From JALZUV01 sp963837025 (GTDB taxonomy: Bacteria > Pseudomonadota > Alphaproteobacteria > Rickettsiales > JALZUV01): 43,583 nt of DNA. The stretch's first letter is position 1. Every line of letters starts with the position of its first letter. Below, piece by piece: positions 29,867-39,659 of this stretch. The position numbers and the translations under genes are program-made. Location of the stretch: assembly GCA_963837025.1 (NCBI GenBank), contig CAWILT010000003.1:1-43583 (forward strand). Direction: 5' to 3'. Below the pieces are notes generated by a model. It was not told the origin of the DNA, ran no database searches, and saw only the letters and a list, made by a program, of their open reading frames with translations.

Positions 29867-29951
29867 AGCCAGCTACCCTTGCGGAACGGGGTGGCTGGCT
29901 TTTTAATATTCCGCACAAGGTAGTCAGCTGAATGATTCAGTTGGCTTTTTT
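29867..29951 (+). terminator. Tandem intrinsic terminators closing the antirepressor cassette
   Basis: AGCCAGC-T-ACCC (from 29867) with GGGGTGGCTGGCT and T5 (to 29904) forms a strong hairpin. A second, AGTCAGCTGAA-TGA-TTCAGTTGGCT with T6, spans 29922-29951. Two terminators separate the cassette from the tail tube gene. Confidence 0.8.
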
Positions 29952-29975
29952 AATGTCAAAAATCAGGAGACGAAA

Positions 29976-30443
29976 ATGGCTATTTTTTCAACCACAGGCG
30001 CGAAGTTTTTTATTGGGCCGGTTAACGATACCGCAGACACTTTAGCAGCACTTGAAGCACTCACCTTCATTGAAATTTCAGAGGTGGAAAATATTGATGG
30101 ATTGAGTGAAGCTGCAAATGAGATTTCATTCACATCTTTAGGCGATGGCCGTGAGCGTATTTTGAAAGGTACCTATAAGGCAGCAAAACCGGCGCTTACC
30201 ATGGCACGTGATTTAACCGATGCAGGGCAAATTGCGTTATTGGCGGCGATTGCTACCAATAATGAATATGCCTTTAAAATTGTATTAGATGATCAGCCAG
30301 CGGGCGGCACTCAACCTACGTCCATTTATGGCCGTGGGTTTGTAATGGATTATTCGATTCCGGGATTGAATACGGATGGTGTTGTTATGGCTGAAAGTAA
30401 GTTTGGTTGCACCATTGGCTTAATTTACGATAACGCGGCATAA
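29976..30443 (+). CDS. Major tail tube protein
   Basis: The 155-residue protein shows the siphovirus tail tube pattern: TTGAKFFIGPVNDTAD, FIEISEVENIDGLSEAANEI, SFTSLGDGRERILKGTYKAA and VMDYSIPGLNTDGVVMAES. It polymerises into the tail tube. Ribosome site AGGAGACGAAA. It is the first gene of the tail block after the cassette. Confidence 0.88.
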   Translation: MAIFSTTGAKFFIGPVNDTADTLAALEALTFIEISEVENIDGLSEAANEISFTSLGDGRERILKGTYKAAKPALTMARDLTDAGQIALLAAIATNNEYAFKIVLDDQPAGGTQPTSIYGRGFVMDYSIPGLNTDGVVMAESKFGCTIGLIYDNAA

Positions 30444-30447
30444 TCTT

Positions 30448-30762
30448 ATGGTAAATAAACATCGCAATGAATGCAGCATTACATTGGCTGGAAAGCCTTA
30501 CACGCTGCGCGCTTCTTTAGAATTGCTTGAAGAATATGAATCACGTTTTTCAGAATTAAAACTACAAACCAGCAGTTTTTATCGCATTGCCGGATTTTTA
30601 GTTTCTAAGGCGGAATCGGGATTGTCTGAAGACGAAGCTTCAAAAGCTTATTTTAATGCTGGGTTGCAATCGGCTCAAGATACTATCGATCAGTTTTTGA
30701 AAGTTGCTTATAAAACAGGGGATGAAGAAAAGCCGGGAAAGCAGGAAAAGGTGGAGGTTTAA
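30448..30762 (+). CDS. Tail assembly chaperone (G-type short product)
   Basis: The 104-residue protein resembles GTA gp10/tail chaperone proteins: ECSITLAGKPYTLRASLELL, EEYESRFSELKLQT and QSAQDTIDQFLKVAYKTG. It assists tape-measure folding during tail assembly. The end carries a lambda-type slippery sequence; slippage gives a 189-residue fusion. Confidence 0.82.
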   Translation: MVNKHRNECSITLAGKPYTLRASLELLEEYESRFSELKLQTSSFYRIAGFLVSKAESGLSEDEASKAYFNAGLQSAQDTIDQFLKVAYKTGDEEKPGKQEKVEV

Positions 30763-31016
30763 AAACCCTTCCTTTTGAGCAGTGGATGCAGTTCGCCTTT
30801 GGTGTGCTGCATCTTACTCCCGATGTCTTTTGGAAAATGACACTGCGCGAATTATGCGCGGCGTTTAGGGGCTATCAAAATTCTAAGGGCATGAAACCGG
30901 CGAATAACCGCTATTTAAGCGAAGATGAAATGACAAGTGAGCAGCATAGGCAATTAGCAGATGCGCGTTTAGAAGCAGATTTAATGATGAAGAAAAGAAA
31001 GGCAAACCATGGCTAA
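30448..31016 (+). CDS. Tail assembly chaperone GT (frameshift fusion, 189 aa)
   Basis: Ninety-eight codons of the G frame are joined by -1 slippage at 30735-30741 to 91 codons of the overlapping frame ending at 31016. The T part (PFEQWMQFAFGVLHLTPDVF, WKMTLRELCAAFRGYQ) matches the second chaperone of GTA/HK97-like tails (rcc01693-type). Its 3' end overlaps the tape measure start by 8 bp. Written as one product here because the T part has no independent start signal. Confidence 0.8.
30735..30741 (+). promoter_or_regulatory. -1 ribosomal frameshift site GGGAAAG
   Basis: GGGAAAG is phased G-GGA-AAG in the chaperone frame, identical in sequence and phase to the lambda G/GT slippery site. The -1 frame opens into GKGGGLKTLPFEQWMQFAFG, the proper start of the T domain. 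The ATG inside that domain (30786) lacks a ribosome site. Confidence 0.88.
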
Positions 31017-34000
31017 AGATCTCGAACGTTTGATTGTGCGCATTGATGCGACTACTGAGCAGCTGCGCCGTGAAATGAAGCGTGCCGAAATTAGCATTGA
31101 TACGTTTGGCAAAAAAACAGATTTAAGCACTAAACGGATTTCTAGCGGCTTTGATTCAATCAATAAAACTGCTCGCCTTGCCGCCACTGGCTTAGGTGTT
31201 TTAGGTGCAAGTTTATCAGTTGGTAAACTCGTTCAATATTCAGATAGTTATAAAGAGATTGAAGGGCGTTTAAAGCTCGTAACGAAAAGCACTGCTGAAT
31301 TTAGTGATGTAAATAATCGGTTATTTAAGGTGGCTCAAGGCACGCGGCAGAGCTTTGAAAGCACGGCTGATTTATATACCAAACTCGCGCGTTCGAGTGA
31401 TCAATTAGGTTTAAGTCAAACGCAACTTATACAATTTACCGAGACGGTTAATCAAAGTTTTGTAGTCAGTGGCGCGGCCGCCAGTGAAAGTGCTGGTGCT
31501 ATTCGCCAATTAAGTCAAGCTATGGCTTCGGGTGTATTGCGGGGTGATGAATTTAATTCAATCATGGAAAATGCACCACGGATTCAAGAGGCGTTGGCAA
31601 CCAGCCTTGACGTAACCAAGGGTGAATTGCGCGAAATGGCGGCTGCTGGGTTGATTAGTTCAGAAAAAGTAGTCAATGCCTTGTTAAAACAAAGTGAGGT
31701 TATTCGCGCTGAATTTTCGCAAATGCCTAAAACGGTTAGCCAAGCATTTACAGAGTTGGATAACTCTTTTCTCAAAATGCTTGGTACGAGTCAAGCGGTT
31801 CGCGATAGTACGAATACGATCGCGATTGGTGTTAGTGGGCTGGCAAATAATCTTGATAATGCTGCCCTTGCAGTAGGGGCTATTGCTACCGTGATGGGCG
31901 GGAAATTGGCCGCTTCACTCGCAACTTCTACGCAGGCTACTATTGCTCAAACTCAGGCCACTATGGCGCAAAGAGTGGCAACCGTTGCGGCCGCAAAAGA
32001 AATGGTCATATCACAAAAAGTGGCTGTAGCAAATGCGGTGGCTCATTATAATTTGCACCGGGCGGCATCTGGAACTCAATCTGCTACCCTGCAAATGGGT
32101 TTGGCGGCGCAACGGGTTACCACTGCGCAACAGGCTCTTACAGCATCTTTAGCAATACAAAGTAAAACCCTTATTGGTGTTGCGGGATATGCACGTTTAG
32201 CGGGTGGCGCATTATTAACGGCATTTGGTGGCGGGATTGGCTTAGCGATAGCTGGGGTGGCTGGAGGTATTTATTTATTATCTCAGCGTCAAGAATTAGC
32301 TGAAAAAGCTACTAGTCAGCATGAAGAAGCTATGCAAGCTTTGAATGAAATTACACTCAAATATAATGGAAACAGTGTAAAAACTCGCGAAGCTTTACGC
32401 GATGAAGCAACCAAACGGCTTGAAGTTGCTGCCGCGACTATTGCGGAAACGCAAGCTAAAGTTAGATTATTGGAAGTTGAATTGTATAACCGTACCTCTG
32501 GTGGGTTTTTTAAAGAAGACACTTTTAGTGATACTAAAGCTATTGTAAATGAGCAAGATGCACTTTTAAAAAGCTTAGAAGCTCAGTTTGATAATGTTGT
32601 AGAGCTTCAAAATCAGCTTTCCGGTTTAAAACCTGAGGAATTATTTAATAACGTATCAACGGCGGCAAATAAAGCTAGTGCATCAGTAGCAGGCTTTTCA
32701 GGCAAAACTGCTAATAAACTAAAAGAACTTGCTGAAAAACAAGCTACATACACAGAGCAAGTTGAACGCAGCGTTGCAGAGCTAGAGCGATTAACGGTTG
32801 CGCGTGAGCAGGGCGAAGAAGCTTATGAAGCCACTTCGGAAGCTATTGAGCGCGAAAATGAATTACGCCAGCAGGGCATAGACATTAACACAAAAGAGGG
32901 CCAAGCGCTTGATCGATTGCTGCAGAAGAAACAGCAGCAGGAAGCGGCCATTGAAAAAATTGGTGCAGTACAGCGTAAAGCTCAAGAAGCCAGCGATCGT
33001 TATGCAGAGAGCCTTTTCAAACCTTATGAAACCGCGATGGAGAATATTCAGAATGTTGTAACCGATACATTTGAGGGTTTGTTTGATGGATCAATCGATT
33101 CTGCTGGTGATGCTGCCGATGCGATTAAAAAGATATTCTTTAGAATGGCGGCAGAAACGGCAACCTTACGATTATTAGGCCCGCAGGGATTATCGGGTAT
33201 AATTGGAGGAGCGGGTTCGCTTGTTGGCAGTGGCAATTTCGTGAATGGAGCAGGTGGTGGGATTGGCTCGATTAATGATTTAATCTCAGGTTTTAGCGGC
33301 TTTAGTAATTTTGGGGGCTCACTATCGGGAACTCTTGCAGGCAATTTTGTTGATAATATTGGTGCATCGCTGGGTTTATCGAATGCAAATTTTGTAGGGC
33401 CGATGTTGCCAGGGCAATCTGCAGGATTATCGGGCGGATTTACGGGCGGCGCTGCATTGGCTGGATTCGCGGGTAACTTTGGTGCTGATTTATTATTTGG
33501 CAATCGCGGTATTGGATCTAGTATCGGCGGTGGTTTAGGTGGTGTGGCTGGCACCGCAATTGGGTCAAATTTAGGCACATTACTTGGTTTTGCGGGTGGC
33601 CCAGCTGGAGCGTTATTGGGTGCTTTTGGAGGTAATCTTTTAGGCGGATTATTTGGCGGCAAGAAACCTTCTGATAAAACTCAATATGGCACCACCGATT
33701 TAGAAACGGGAGCATTCTTAGCGAGGGGCGGCTTTACCGGCAAAAAATACAGCAAAGCTAATGAAGATGCGGTAACGGCGCTTAGTGACGCGTCTGTCGC
33801 CATAGCAAAACTATTGGATGTAACGGGTAAAATTAACTTGACCGTTGGTAGCCGTGATGGGTTGCGCTATAGTTTAGGTGAAGGCAATGCTACCAAACGC
33901 ACCAATAATCCGAATGGGTTTTTTGATTCATTGATTGATGATTTTTTGCTGCAAGGAACCAAGCAGTTATCGAATGAAGTGATCAACGCCATTGATGCTA

Positions 34001-35217
34001 TCAATTGGGGCGGTGGGCAAAAAGCCTTACAAGATGCATTAGATGATTTTGGTTTTATCGTTAACTATGACTCACTGGGTGGCATAGAAGAAGTTACCAA
34101 AACAATTGGGCCATTTCAGCAGGCTTTAAAAGATTTAAACGAGCAGTTCACAACATTATCTAAAACTGAAATGCGGTTATTTAATACCACTGTGAAAGTA
34201 TTCGCCGCGCAGGAAAAAGCTAAACAAAAATTAATTGAGACGTTCGACACTTCTATTTTAGCCATCTTAAACCCTGCTGCGGTGGCATTGAAAGTCGAAG
34301 TCGAACGTTATAAAGCGCAGCTTGAAGAAGCAATCGCCATTGGCGCCAATGTTGAGCAGGTAGAATTATTGCATCAGCGTCAAATGGCACAAATTAACGC
34401 AGAACTCAATAAAGACCGTATTTCGGCTTTAAATGGTGAATTGCAAATTGTAAATGATTTGACCAAAACGTTAGGCGGCTTAAGTGGCACTTACGAGCAA
34501 CTGCTTGACCGCATGAACGTTGGCGATTTGTCAGGCTTATCGCCGCTGAGCCAATTAAAAGATTTTCGAACTAAAATTTCAGGTTTAGAAAATCTGTCAC
34601 TCTTAGGTGATGCTGCCGCACAATCGAAATTAGCTGAATTATTACCAAAATTTGTTGAATTATCAGGCAGCATAAATGGCTATAACAGAACTTTCTCAAG
34701 CGATTTGGATTTGGCGCGCGGATTGAGTGAGCGCACTAAAGAAGTCATAGACCGGCAACTTTCAATTCAAGAGCAAATAGCAGCCAGCACCTTAAATGAA
34801 ATCGAAGTATTGGAGAGCGGATTCAGCAGCGTTGTCAATGCACTCATGGCGGTTACCGATATTAGCCCGTCTGCATTTGGGCTAAGTTTGCCAGGATTTG
34901 CTACCGGGGGTTTGATATCTGGGGGCGTGAAAGGTGTTGATAGTGTGCCTATTATGGCCATGCCTGATGAGTTTATGATGCGTGCATCCGCAGTGCGCAA
35001 CATTGGTGCCGATACAATGGCTCACATTAACCAAACGGGGCAACTTCCAGCAAATGATATTGGCAGTGCAAGTGAAATCCGCGCATTGCGGCAAGATGTT
35101 CAAATACTGGCGCGCCTAATGGCTGAGAATAACTATGCAACGGATAACGGTACTGATCGCGTTGTGAGCCGATTAGACTCAATGTTGAGTGATAGAGCGG
35201 TGGCGGCATGGCGTTAG
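31009..35217 (+). CDS. Tail tape measure protein (1402 aa)
   Basis: The N-terminal region (about 70-260) is a tape_meas_nterm domain: DVNNRLFKVAQGTRQSFEST, LSQAMASGVLRGDEFNSIME, AGLISSEKVVNALLKQ. A hydrophobic stretch lies at about 395-425, coiled coils at about 540-660 and a glycine-rich region at about 735-890 (GFTGGAALAGFAGNFGADLL). The tape measure sets tail length and helps DNA entry; 1402 residues predict a long tail, roughly 200 nm by the usual rule. It overlaps the next gene by 10 bp. Confidence 0.93.
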   Translation: MAKDLERLIVRIDATTEQLRREMKRAEISIDTFGKKTDLSTKRISSGFDSINKTARLAATGLGVLGASLSVGKLVQYSDSYKEIEGRLKLVTKSTAEFSDVNNRLFKVAQGTRQSFESTADLYTKLARSSDQLGLSQTQLIQFTETVNQSFVVSGAAASESAGAIRQLSQAMASGVLRGDEFNSIMENAPRIQEALATSLDVTKGELREMAAAGLISSEKVVNALLKQSEVIRAEFSQMPKTVSQAFTELDNSFLKMLGTSQAVRDSTNTIAIGVSGLANNLDNAALAVGAIATVMGGKLAASLATSTQATIAQTQATMAQRVATVAAAKEMVISQKVAVANAVAHYNLHRAASGTQSATLQMGLAAQRVTTAQQALTASLAIQSKTLIGVAGYARLAGGALLTAFGGGIGLAIAGVAGGIYLLSQRQELAEKATSQHEEAMQALNEITLKYNGNSVKTREALRDEATKRLEVAAATIAETQAKVRLLEVELYNRTSGGFFKEDTFSDTKAIVNEQDALLKSLEAQFDNVVELQNQLSGLKPEELFNNVSTAANKASASVAGFSGKTANKLKELAEKQATYTEQVERSVAELERLTVAREQGEEAYEATSEAIERENELRQQGIDINTKEGQALDRLLQKKQQQEAAIEKIGAVQRKAQEASDRYAESLFKPYETAMENIQNVVTDTFEGLFDGSIDSAGDAADAIKKIFFRMAAETATLRLLGPQGLSGIIGGAGSLVGSGNFVNGAGGGIGSINDLISGFSGFSNFGGSLSGTLAGNFVDNIGASLGLSNANFVGPMLPGQSAGLSGGFTGGAALAGFAGNFGADLLFGNRGIGSSIGGGLGGVAGTAIGSNLGTLLGFAGGPAGALLGAFGGNLLGGLFGGKKPSDKTQYGTTDLETGAFLARGGFTGKKYSKANEDAVTALSDASVAIAKLLDVTGKINLTVGSRDGLRYSLGEGNATKRTNNPNGFFDSLIDDFLLQGTKQLSNEVINAIDAINWGGGQKALQDALDDFGFIVNYDSLGGIEEVTKTIGPFQQALKDLNEQFTTLSKTEMRLFNTTVKVFAAQEKAKQKLIETFDTSILAILNPAAVALKVEVERYKAQLEEAIAIGANVEQVELLHQRQMAQINAELNKDRISALNGELQIVNDLTKTLGGLSGTYEQLLDRMNVGDLSGLSPLSQLKDFRTKISGLENLSLLGDAAAQSKLAELLPKFVELSGSINGYNRTFSSDLDLARGLSERTKEVIDRQLSIQEQIAASTLNEIEVLESGFSSVVNALMAVTDISPSAFGLSLPGFATGGLISGGVKGVDSVPIMAMPDEFMMRASAVRNIGADTMAHINQTGQLPANDIGSASEIRALRQDVQILARLMAENNYATDNGTDRVVSRLDSMLSDRAVAAWR

Positions 35218-36824
35218 TAACGTTATTTGAAACGCATGCGGCGGTGGATGGAAATGAAACATTGGTTGATTTACGATTCTGCACGGGCAGGGGTTACAAC
35301 CACCCCTCGGCGCCTGGCTATTATACACCACGCATTACAAGCGGCGCTGGTGGACTGCGGGTAAAGCAATCTATCTTTAGCGATAGGCGTAAATTTGGGT
35401 TTGGAGATACTGAAATTGGATCGGTGGTTTTAGCAAATAACGATCGTGGCTTAGATCATTTGATTGAATATGGATATGGTAGGGCTGCAACGATTCGCTT
35501 AGTGGAAGAAAATGCTGACTATTTGAGCTCTACCGTTGTGGCAAATGGTTTAGCAAATCAGATATTACCCTCACGCGAAACATTATCAATCGGATGGCGT
35601 GAAAATGCTGAAGCATTAGAGGTTTCATTTCAAAACAGTGTTTTTGATGGAAATAATAGTGGAATTGATGGTTTAGAAGGAACTGAAGGTACTATTAAAG
35701 GTGAAACTAAGCCTTATGTAGGTGGCAGAGCGTTTAATGTGTCGCCCATTGTGTTAAATACGAGCACGCGCATTATGGGATGGCGGTGGAATAGGGATGG
35801 ATTGCGGTTACCTAGTGCGAGTTTGGATGTATTGCGCGTTTTAGGTAATGATGAGTGGGTTTTAGAAGGTGATTATATTGATGCGGTCGCGCTGCAAGCT
35901 GCTAATCCTGTTCAAGGAGAATATAGCACTTGCTTAGCTGAAAGCCTTATTAAAATTGGCGGTGGTTTACCACAGAATTTGACTAACGTCGTTTCGGTAG
36001 ATGTGACAGTCGAAGCCGATGCTACTTCTCGTTATGTAGGAAGCCAATTAAAAGCATGTTTATTGCATATGGGAGTTGATAGCAGCCTCATAAACGATGC
36101 CGATATTGATTATTTAAATATTAATTATCCTTATGAAGTTGGTTATTATGTTCGGGAAGACACTGCCCGCGATGTAATGGATAACATTATGGCTGCAGCA
36201 ATGGTTTGTTGTTCAGTCGATGGAGCCGGTGTTTATCGCTTTACTCGTTTAGAGCCTTTAGTTTCGCAAGCGCCGCTGGCTAAATTTAAACGCTTAGCCA
36301 TTGGTGAGTTAAGTGGTGCTAATGACGGGGATATTATAGAAGTAAAAAGCGTGTTTAGTGGCAATCAGGAAAAAGATGTACCGCTACATAAAGTACAGGT
36401 TGGTTACGCGAAGAATTGGCTAGTATTAGATAGCGGTACAATCGCAGCCGCCGTTGGCGCTGAATCATCGGCTGCCTTATCAAAAGCTTTTCGTTACACC
36501 GATGAATATATTAATGAAATTACACTGGCAAAATATCCTTTATCAGAGAATGTCATCATTGACAGTTTGCTTGTTAATAAAGTGGATGCCGAACAACTCG
36601 CTTTAGATCTTTTAGCGCTATGGAGTGAATATCGTTTAAATATTGAAATTGAAGTGAAGCTAACGGTAGAACTAGCCGCCATATTGGCGGTGGGGATGGT
36701 CGTCGAGTTGGAAATCCCGATGTTTAATTTTAGTGGCGGACGTTTAGGTCAGGTGATGGAATATGAACTTGATAGCCGATTGAATATTGCAACCTTAAAA
36801 TTATGGATGGCCAGCAATGTCTAA
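35208..36824 (+). CDS. Putative tail-tip protein (538 aa)
   Basis: Start overlaps the tape measure end. The N-terminal part (ALVTLFETHAAVDGNETLVD, GGLRVKQSIFSDRRKFGFGD) and a central domain with DYLNINYPYEVGYYVREDTA (about 300-320) suggest a multi-domain baseplate or hub protein. Position after the tape measure supports a distal-tail role. Family not recognised. Confidence 0.65.
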   Translation: MALVTLFETHAAVDGNETLVDLRFCTGRGYNHPSAPGYYTPRITSGAGGLRVKQSIFSDRRKFGFGDTEIGSVVLANNDRGLDHLIEYGYGRAATIRLVEENADYLSSTVVANGLANQILPSRETLSIGWRENAEALEVSFQNSVFDGNNSGIDGLEGTEGTIKGETKPYVGGRAFNVSPIVLNTSTRIMGWRWNRDGLRLPSASLDVLRVLGNDEWVLEGDYIDAVALQAANPVQGEYSTCLAESLIKIGGGLPQNLTNVVSVDVTVEADATSRYVGSQLKACLLHMGVDSSLINDADIDYLNINYPYEVGYYVREDTARDVMDNIMAAAMVCCSVDGAGVYRFTRLEPLVSQAPLAKFKRLAIGELSGANDGDIIEVKSVFSGNQEKDVPLHKVQVGYAKNWLVLDSGTIAAAVGAESSAALSKAFRYTDEYINEITLAKYPLSENVIIDSLLVNKVDAEQLALDLLALWSEYRLNIEIEVKLTVELAAILAVGMVVELEIPMFNFSGGRLGQVMEYELDSRLNIATLKLWMASNV

Positions 36825-37671
36825 TCCAATTATTGGTTATCCAAGATACACACAAGAAGCACTATTTTCTAGCGAGAATAGTTTTAACGCGGATTATGGG
36901 GTTGAAAATGCGGGTAAGTTTCCGTTCACACGCGCCGCGCGTACTAATGAAACTACAGGCATCTGCATCACTGCCACGCTATCACAAAAGCGCAAAATTG
37001 AACTGGTAGTTTTATGCCGTCATTCCATTTTGGTGAATGAAGCTACGATGCGCGTGAAATTGTATGAAGATGAAGCCGGTACGGTGCTTTTGCATGATTC
37101 AGGTGAGTTTAAGGTATGGCCTAAAACCTTAAGCAAAAACCAAGTGGATTGGGATGGCGGCAATTGGTGGGACAGGGCTTATACTTCGGAACAAAAAGAA
37201 GGGTATCCGTTCTATCGTCCATATTTAATACCAGGTGGCCTTTATGGTCGCCGCGTTGATGTGTGTATTGAAGCGGGTGGTCATGTTGGGCCACTTGATA
37301 TTGGTTTAATAGAACTAGCAGCTGCATATCGTCTGCCTATTGGCGTGTCATTAGGAGCGAGTTACGGTTTTAATTCACGTAGCGATGTGATTGCGGCAGA
37401 TGGTGGTGTTGAATATTTTGACCGCAAAGATAAACCCCGCACATTTGAGGGTGAATTACCCGTATTGTTGAGTGATGATGCAAAAACTGGCTATTTTGAG
37501 TTTTTACGTCAAACCGATACAACAGAGCCTTTCTTTTGGTGGCTCAATCCTGATGATACTCTGAACCAATTACGTGACAGTTATATGGCTCGTAACGATC
37601 GCTTAGGGCGACTTAATTACTTATCAAAATTTTATCAATCTGTACCCATAAATTATAAGGAATGGCTATAA
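36817..37671 (+). CDS. Putative tail-tip protein (284 aa)
   Basis: It overlaps the previous gene by 8 bp. The protein is rich in aromatic and charged residues, with KVWPKTLSKNQVDWDGGNWW, GYPFYRPYLIPGGLYGRRVD and FFWWLNPDDTLNQ, typical of tail-tip structural proteins. Function inferred from place only. Confidence 0.65.
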   Translation: MSNPIIGYPRYTQEALFSSENSFNADYGVENAGKFPFTRAARTNETTGICITATLSQKRKIELVVLCRHSILVNEATMRVKLYEDEAGTVLLHDSGEFKVWPKTLSKNQVDWDGGNWWDRAYTSEQKEGYPFYRPYLIPGGLYGRRVDVCIEAGGHVGPLDIGLIELAAAYRLPIGVSLGASYGFNSRSDVIAADGGVEYFDRKDKPRTFEGELPVLLSDDAKTGYFEFLRQTDTTEPFFWWLNPDDTLNQLRDSYMARNDRLGRLNYLSKFYQSVPINYKEWL

Positions 37672-39017
37672 TGGCATTTACTCCCGAAGAGCTAACGGCA
37701 ATTAGTAATCTTAAAGAATATAATGAAAATACCTTTGATAGTATTACTAATCCTAAAGGGTTGGCAGGGCAGGGCTATCAGACAAATATTCCTGCTGGCT
37801 TTAATGATATGGGAATTGCTACCGATGCGGCGGCGCGTGAAGCTATAGCCACTGCAGCAAGCGCACTATTAGTTGAAAATAATACGCAAACAGTCACGAC
37901 AACCGCTTCTGCTATAGCGCAAGATAAGATTGAAATTAATGCAACGAAAGATTCTGCAGTAACAGCCAAGGATGCTGCAATTACTGCTGCTGCTGACTCA
38001 ATTGCCGCGAAAGATTCATCAGAGGCTGCGCGTGATGCCGCTCAAGCTTCAGCGGCCGCTTTAAATATCCGGCCAATCACAAATCTAGATGCTGGCCGGG
38101 CGTTGGTTGTAAATGCGGCGGGTGATGAGATAATACCCACAGATTTAGCAGATAGTCTACCGGCAGTTTTTGCGTCTGACGCTAATAAGGTAGTTTCAGT
38201 TAATGCAAATGGCGATGGTTATTTAATCAAATTTTTAGATAAAGTATCCAATATTTCTAGCATTGATCCTACCGCGCAGGATGATGAAACTGTGCTTTAC
38301 GATGAGGGTAGTATTTGGGTGAATTTATCGAGTAAGCAAACATTTGTTTGCACTGATTCAACAGTGAATAACGCTATTTGGGAAAGAACGAGTTTACTAA
38401 ATAATTTTACGGCAAGCGCGGTGCCCTTACCCACTAATGATACATCAGAGGGCTATAGTAATGGTAGCAAGTGGTTTTACAATGGCGATATATGGGTTTT
38501 GGTGGATGCTAGTACAGGCGCCGCGGTTTGGGTTGATACTGGTTTGCAGATTGATGACTTAGGCACGCTAGCATTACTTGATGAGGTTGAATTTACGCAG
38601 ATTGCCACTAATGCAATAGCCAGCCAAGCTGAAGCGGAATCTGGCACGGCTACTAACAAACTCATGAACCCCTTGCGTACAAAGCAAGCGATTACAAATG
38701 CTGTGAACTCCTTTAAATCAAGCCCTATATTTGCTTGGGCAAATATTAATGGCGCTACCGCCGCAATAAGGGCAAGCACTGGATTTTCAAGTATTGTTAG
38801 AAATTCAGGCGGAACGTACACGACTACATTTACAACACCGCGCCCCGATGCAAATTATGTTATTTCTGTAACGGCTGGCAATTTAGACGGAGGCGCTGGC
38901 TCAAATGCAGGTTGTCAAATAATAGCAATGTCTACTACTGGCTTTCAATTTGAAGTTGGTGTGGCTAGTACCAACTTAGATTACGACCAAGTCCACATTA
39001 GTGTTTTGGGGGCGTAA
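37671..39017 (+). CDS. Putative tail fibre protein (448 aa)
   Basis: The ATG at 37671 is chosen over one at 37662 because TAAGGA lies 9 bp before it, and it overlaps the previous stop (TAATG). An alanine-rich coiled-coil segment (AAADSIAAKDSSEAARDAAQ, about 105-125) and repeated beta segments near the C-terminus (SGGTYTTTFTTPRPDANYVI) fit a trimeric fibre. Likely receptor contact. Its stop overlaps the next start. Confidence 0.7.
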   Translation: MAFTPEELTAISNLKEYNENTFDSITNPKGLAGQGYQTNIPAGFNDMGIATDAAAREAIATAASALLVENNTQTVTTTASAIAQDKIEINATKDSAVTAKDAAITAAADSIAAKDSSEAARDAAQASAAALNIRPITNLDAGRALVVNAAGDEIIPTDLADSLPAVFASDANKVVSVNANGDGYLIKFLDKVSNISSIDPTAQDDETVLYDEGSIWVNLSSKQTFVCTDSTVNNAIWERTSLLNNFTASAVPLPTNDTSEGYSNGSKWFYNGDIWVLVDASTGAAVWVDTGLQIDDLGTLALLDEVEFTQIATNAIASQAEAESGTATNKLMNPLRTKQAITNAVNSFKSSPIFAWANINGATAAIRASTGFSSIVRNSGGTYTTTFTTPRPDANYVISVTAGNLDGGAGSNAGCQIIAMSTTGFQFEVGVASTNLDYDQVHISVLGA

Positions 39018-39646
39018 TGTTTTATTTAATCACATCACTAGCACTGTTCCTATGGTTCGCAATCTTGGCAGCACAAGCAGGGCGCACGTTTGATGTGATT
39101 AGCCCTGAACTTACAGCATGGCAGGATAAAGCTAGATGGGTTAAGATAATTCCCGAATTGCTTATTGCAATGACGATTGCCAGCATTGGCCTTTGGGGTT
39201 GGTATTCTAATTTTGATATTGGCTTGCTTTGGTTTATCGGCCTGTTCATTGCCTTCACCGCTATTTCATACGCTGGCAAGCAATCTGCTACATGGGCTTA
39301 TCTACGCTGGCAAGGGCATAAATATGATGATAATGGCGATGGGGTGCATGATGAACGCGATGCACGCCAAAGCACGCTATGGGCATTTAACCGCTGGGTA
39401 GCTACACGCCTTGGTTTTAAGTTTGGCAGCGAGGGCTTTTCGTGGGTCTGGGCAGCAACCAAAGGCTTCATCACCACATTGCCAGTTGGCGGGCTTGGTT
39501 TGGTATTCCTACCATTAGGCCGCGAAATTGCTAGTCATGTGCGTTGGCGTTATGACAACGAATTTTGGATGGAATTTCTAGGTGATGGTTTGGGTTACAC
39601 GCTGTCATGCATGGCGTTTATTTTAATTTGCACATTTATAATTTAA
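39017..39646 (+). CDS. Membrane protein between tail genes (209 aa)
   Basis: Start overlaps the fibre stop. Membrane segments lie at about 2-20, 47-63, 67-86, 157-175 and 190-209. A loop carries DDNGDGVHDERD (about 104-115), like a Ca2+-binding EF-hand/dockerin loop. A membrane protein in a tail operon could aid DNA entry or superinfection control; this is inference. Confidence 0.65.
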   Translation: MFYLITSLALFLWFAILAAQAGRTFDVISPELTAWQDKARWVKIIPELLIAMTIASIGLWGWYSNFDIGLLWFIGLFIAFTAISYAGKQSATWAYLRWQGHKYDDNGDGVHDERDARQSTLWAFNRWVATRLGFKFGSEGFSWVWAATKGFITTLPVGGLGLVFLPLGREIASHVRWRYDNEFWMEFLGDGLGYTLSCMAFILICTFII

Positions 39647-39659
39647 CCAAGGTTTAAAT

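Noticed and set aside
33048..33662. 204-codon minus-strand frame rich in proline
   Set aside because: It is the complement of the glycine-rich part of the tape measure gene.
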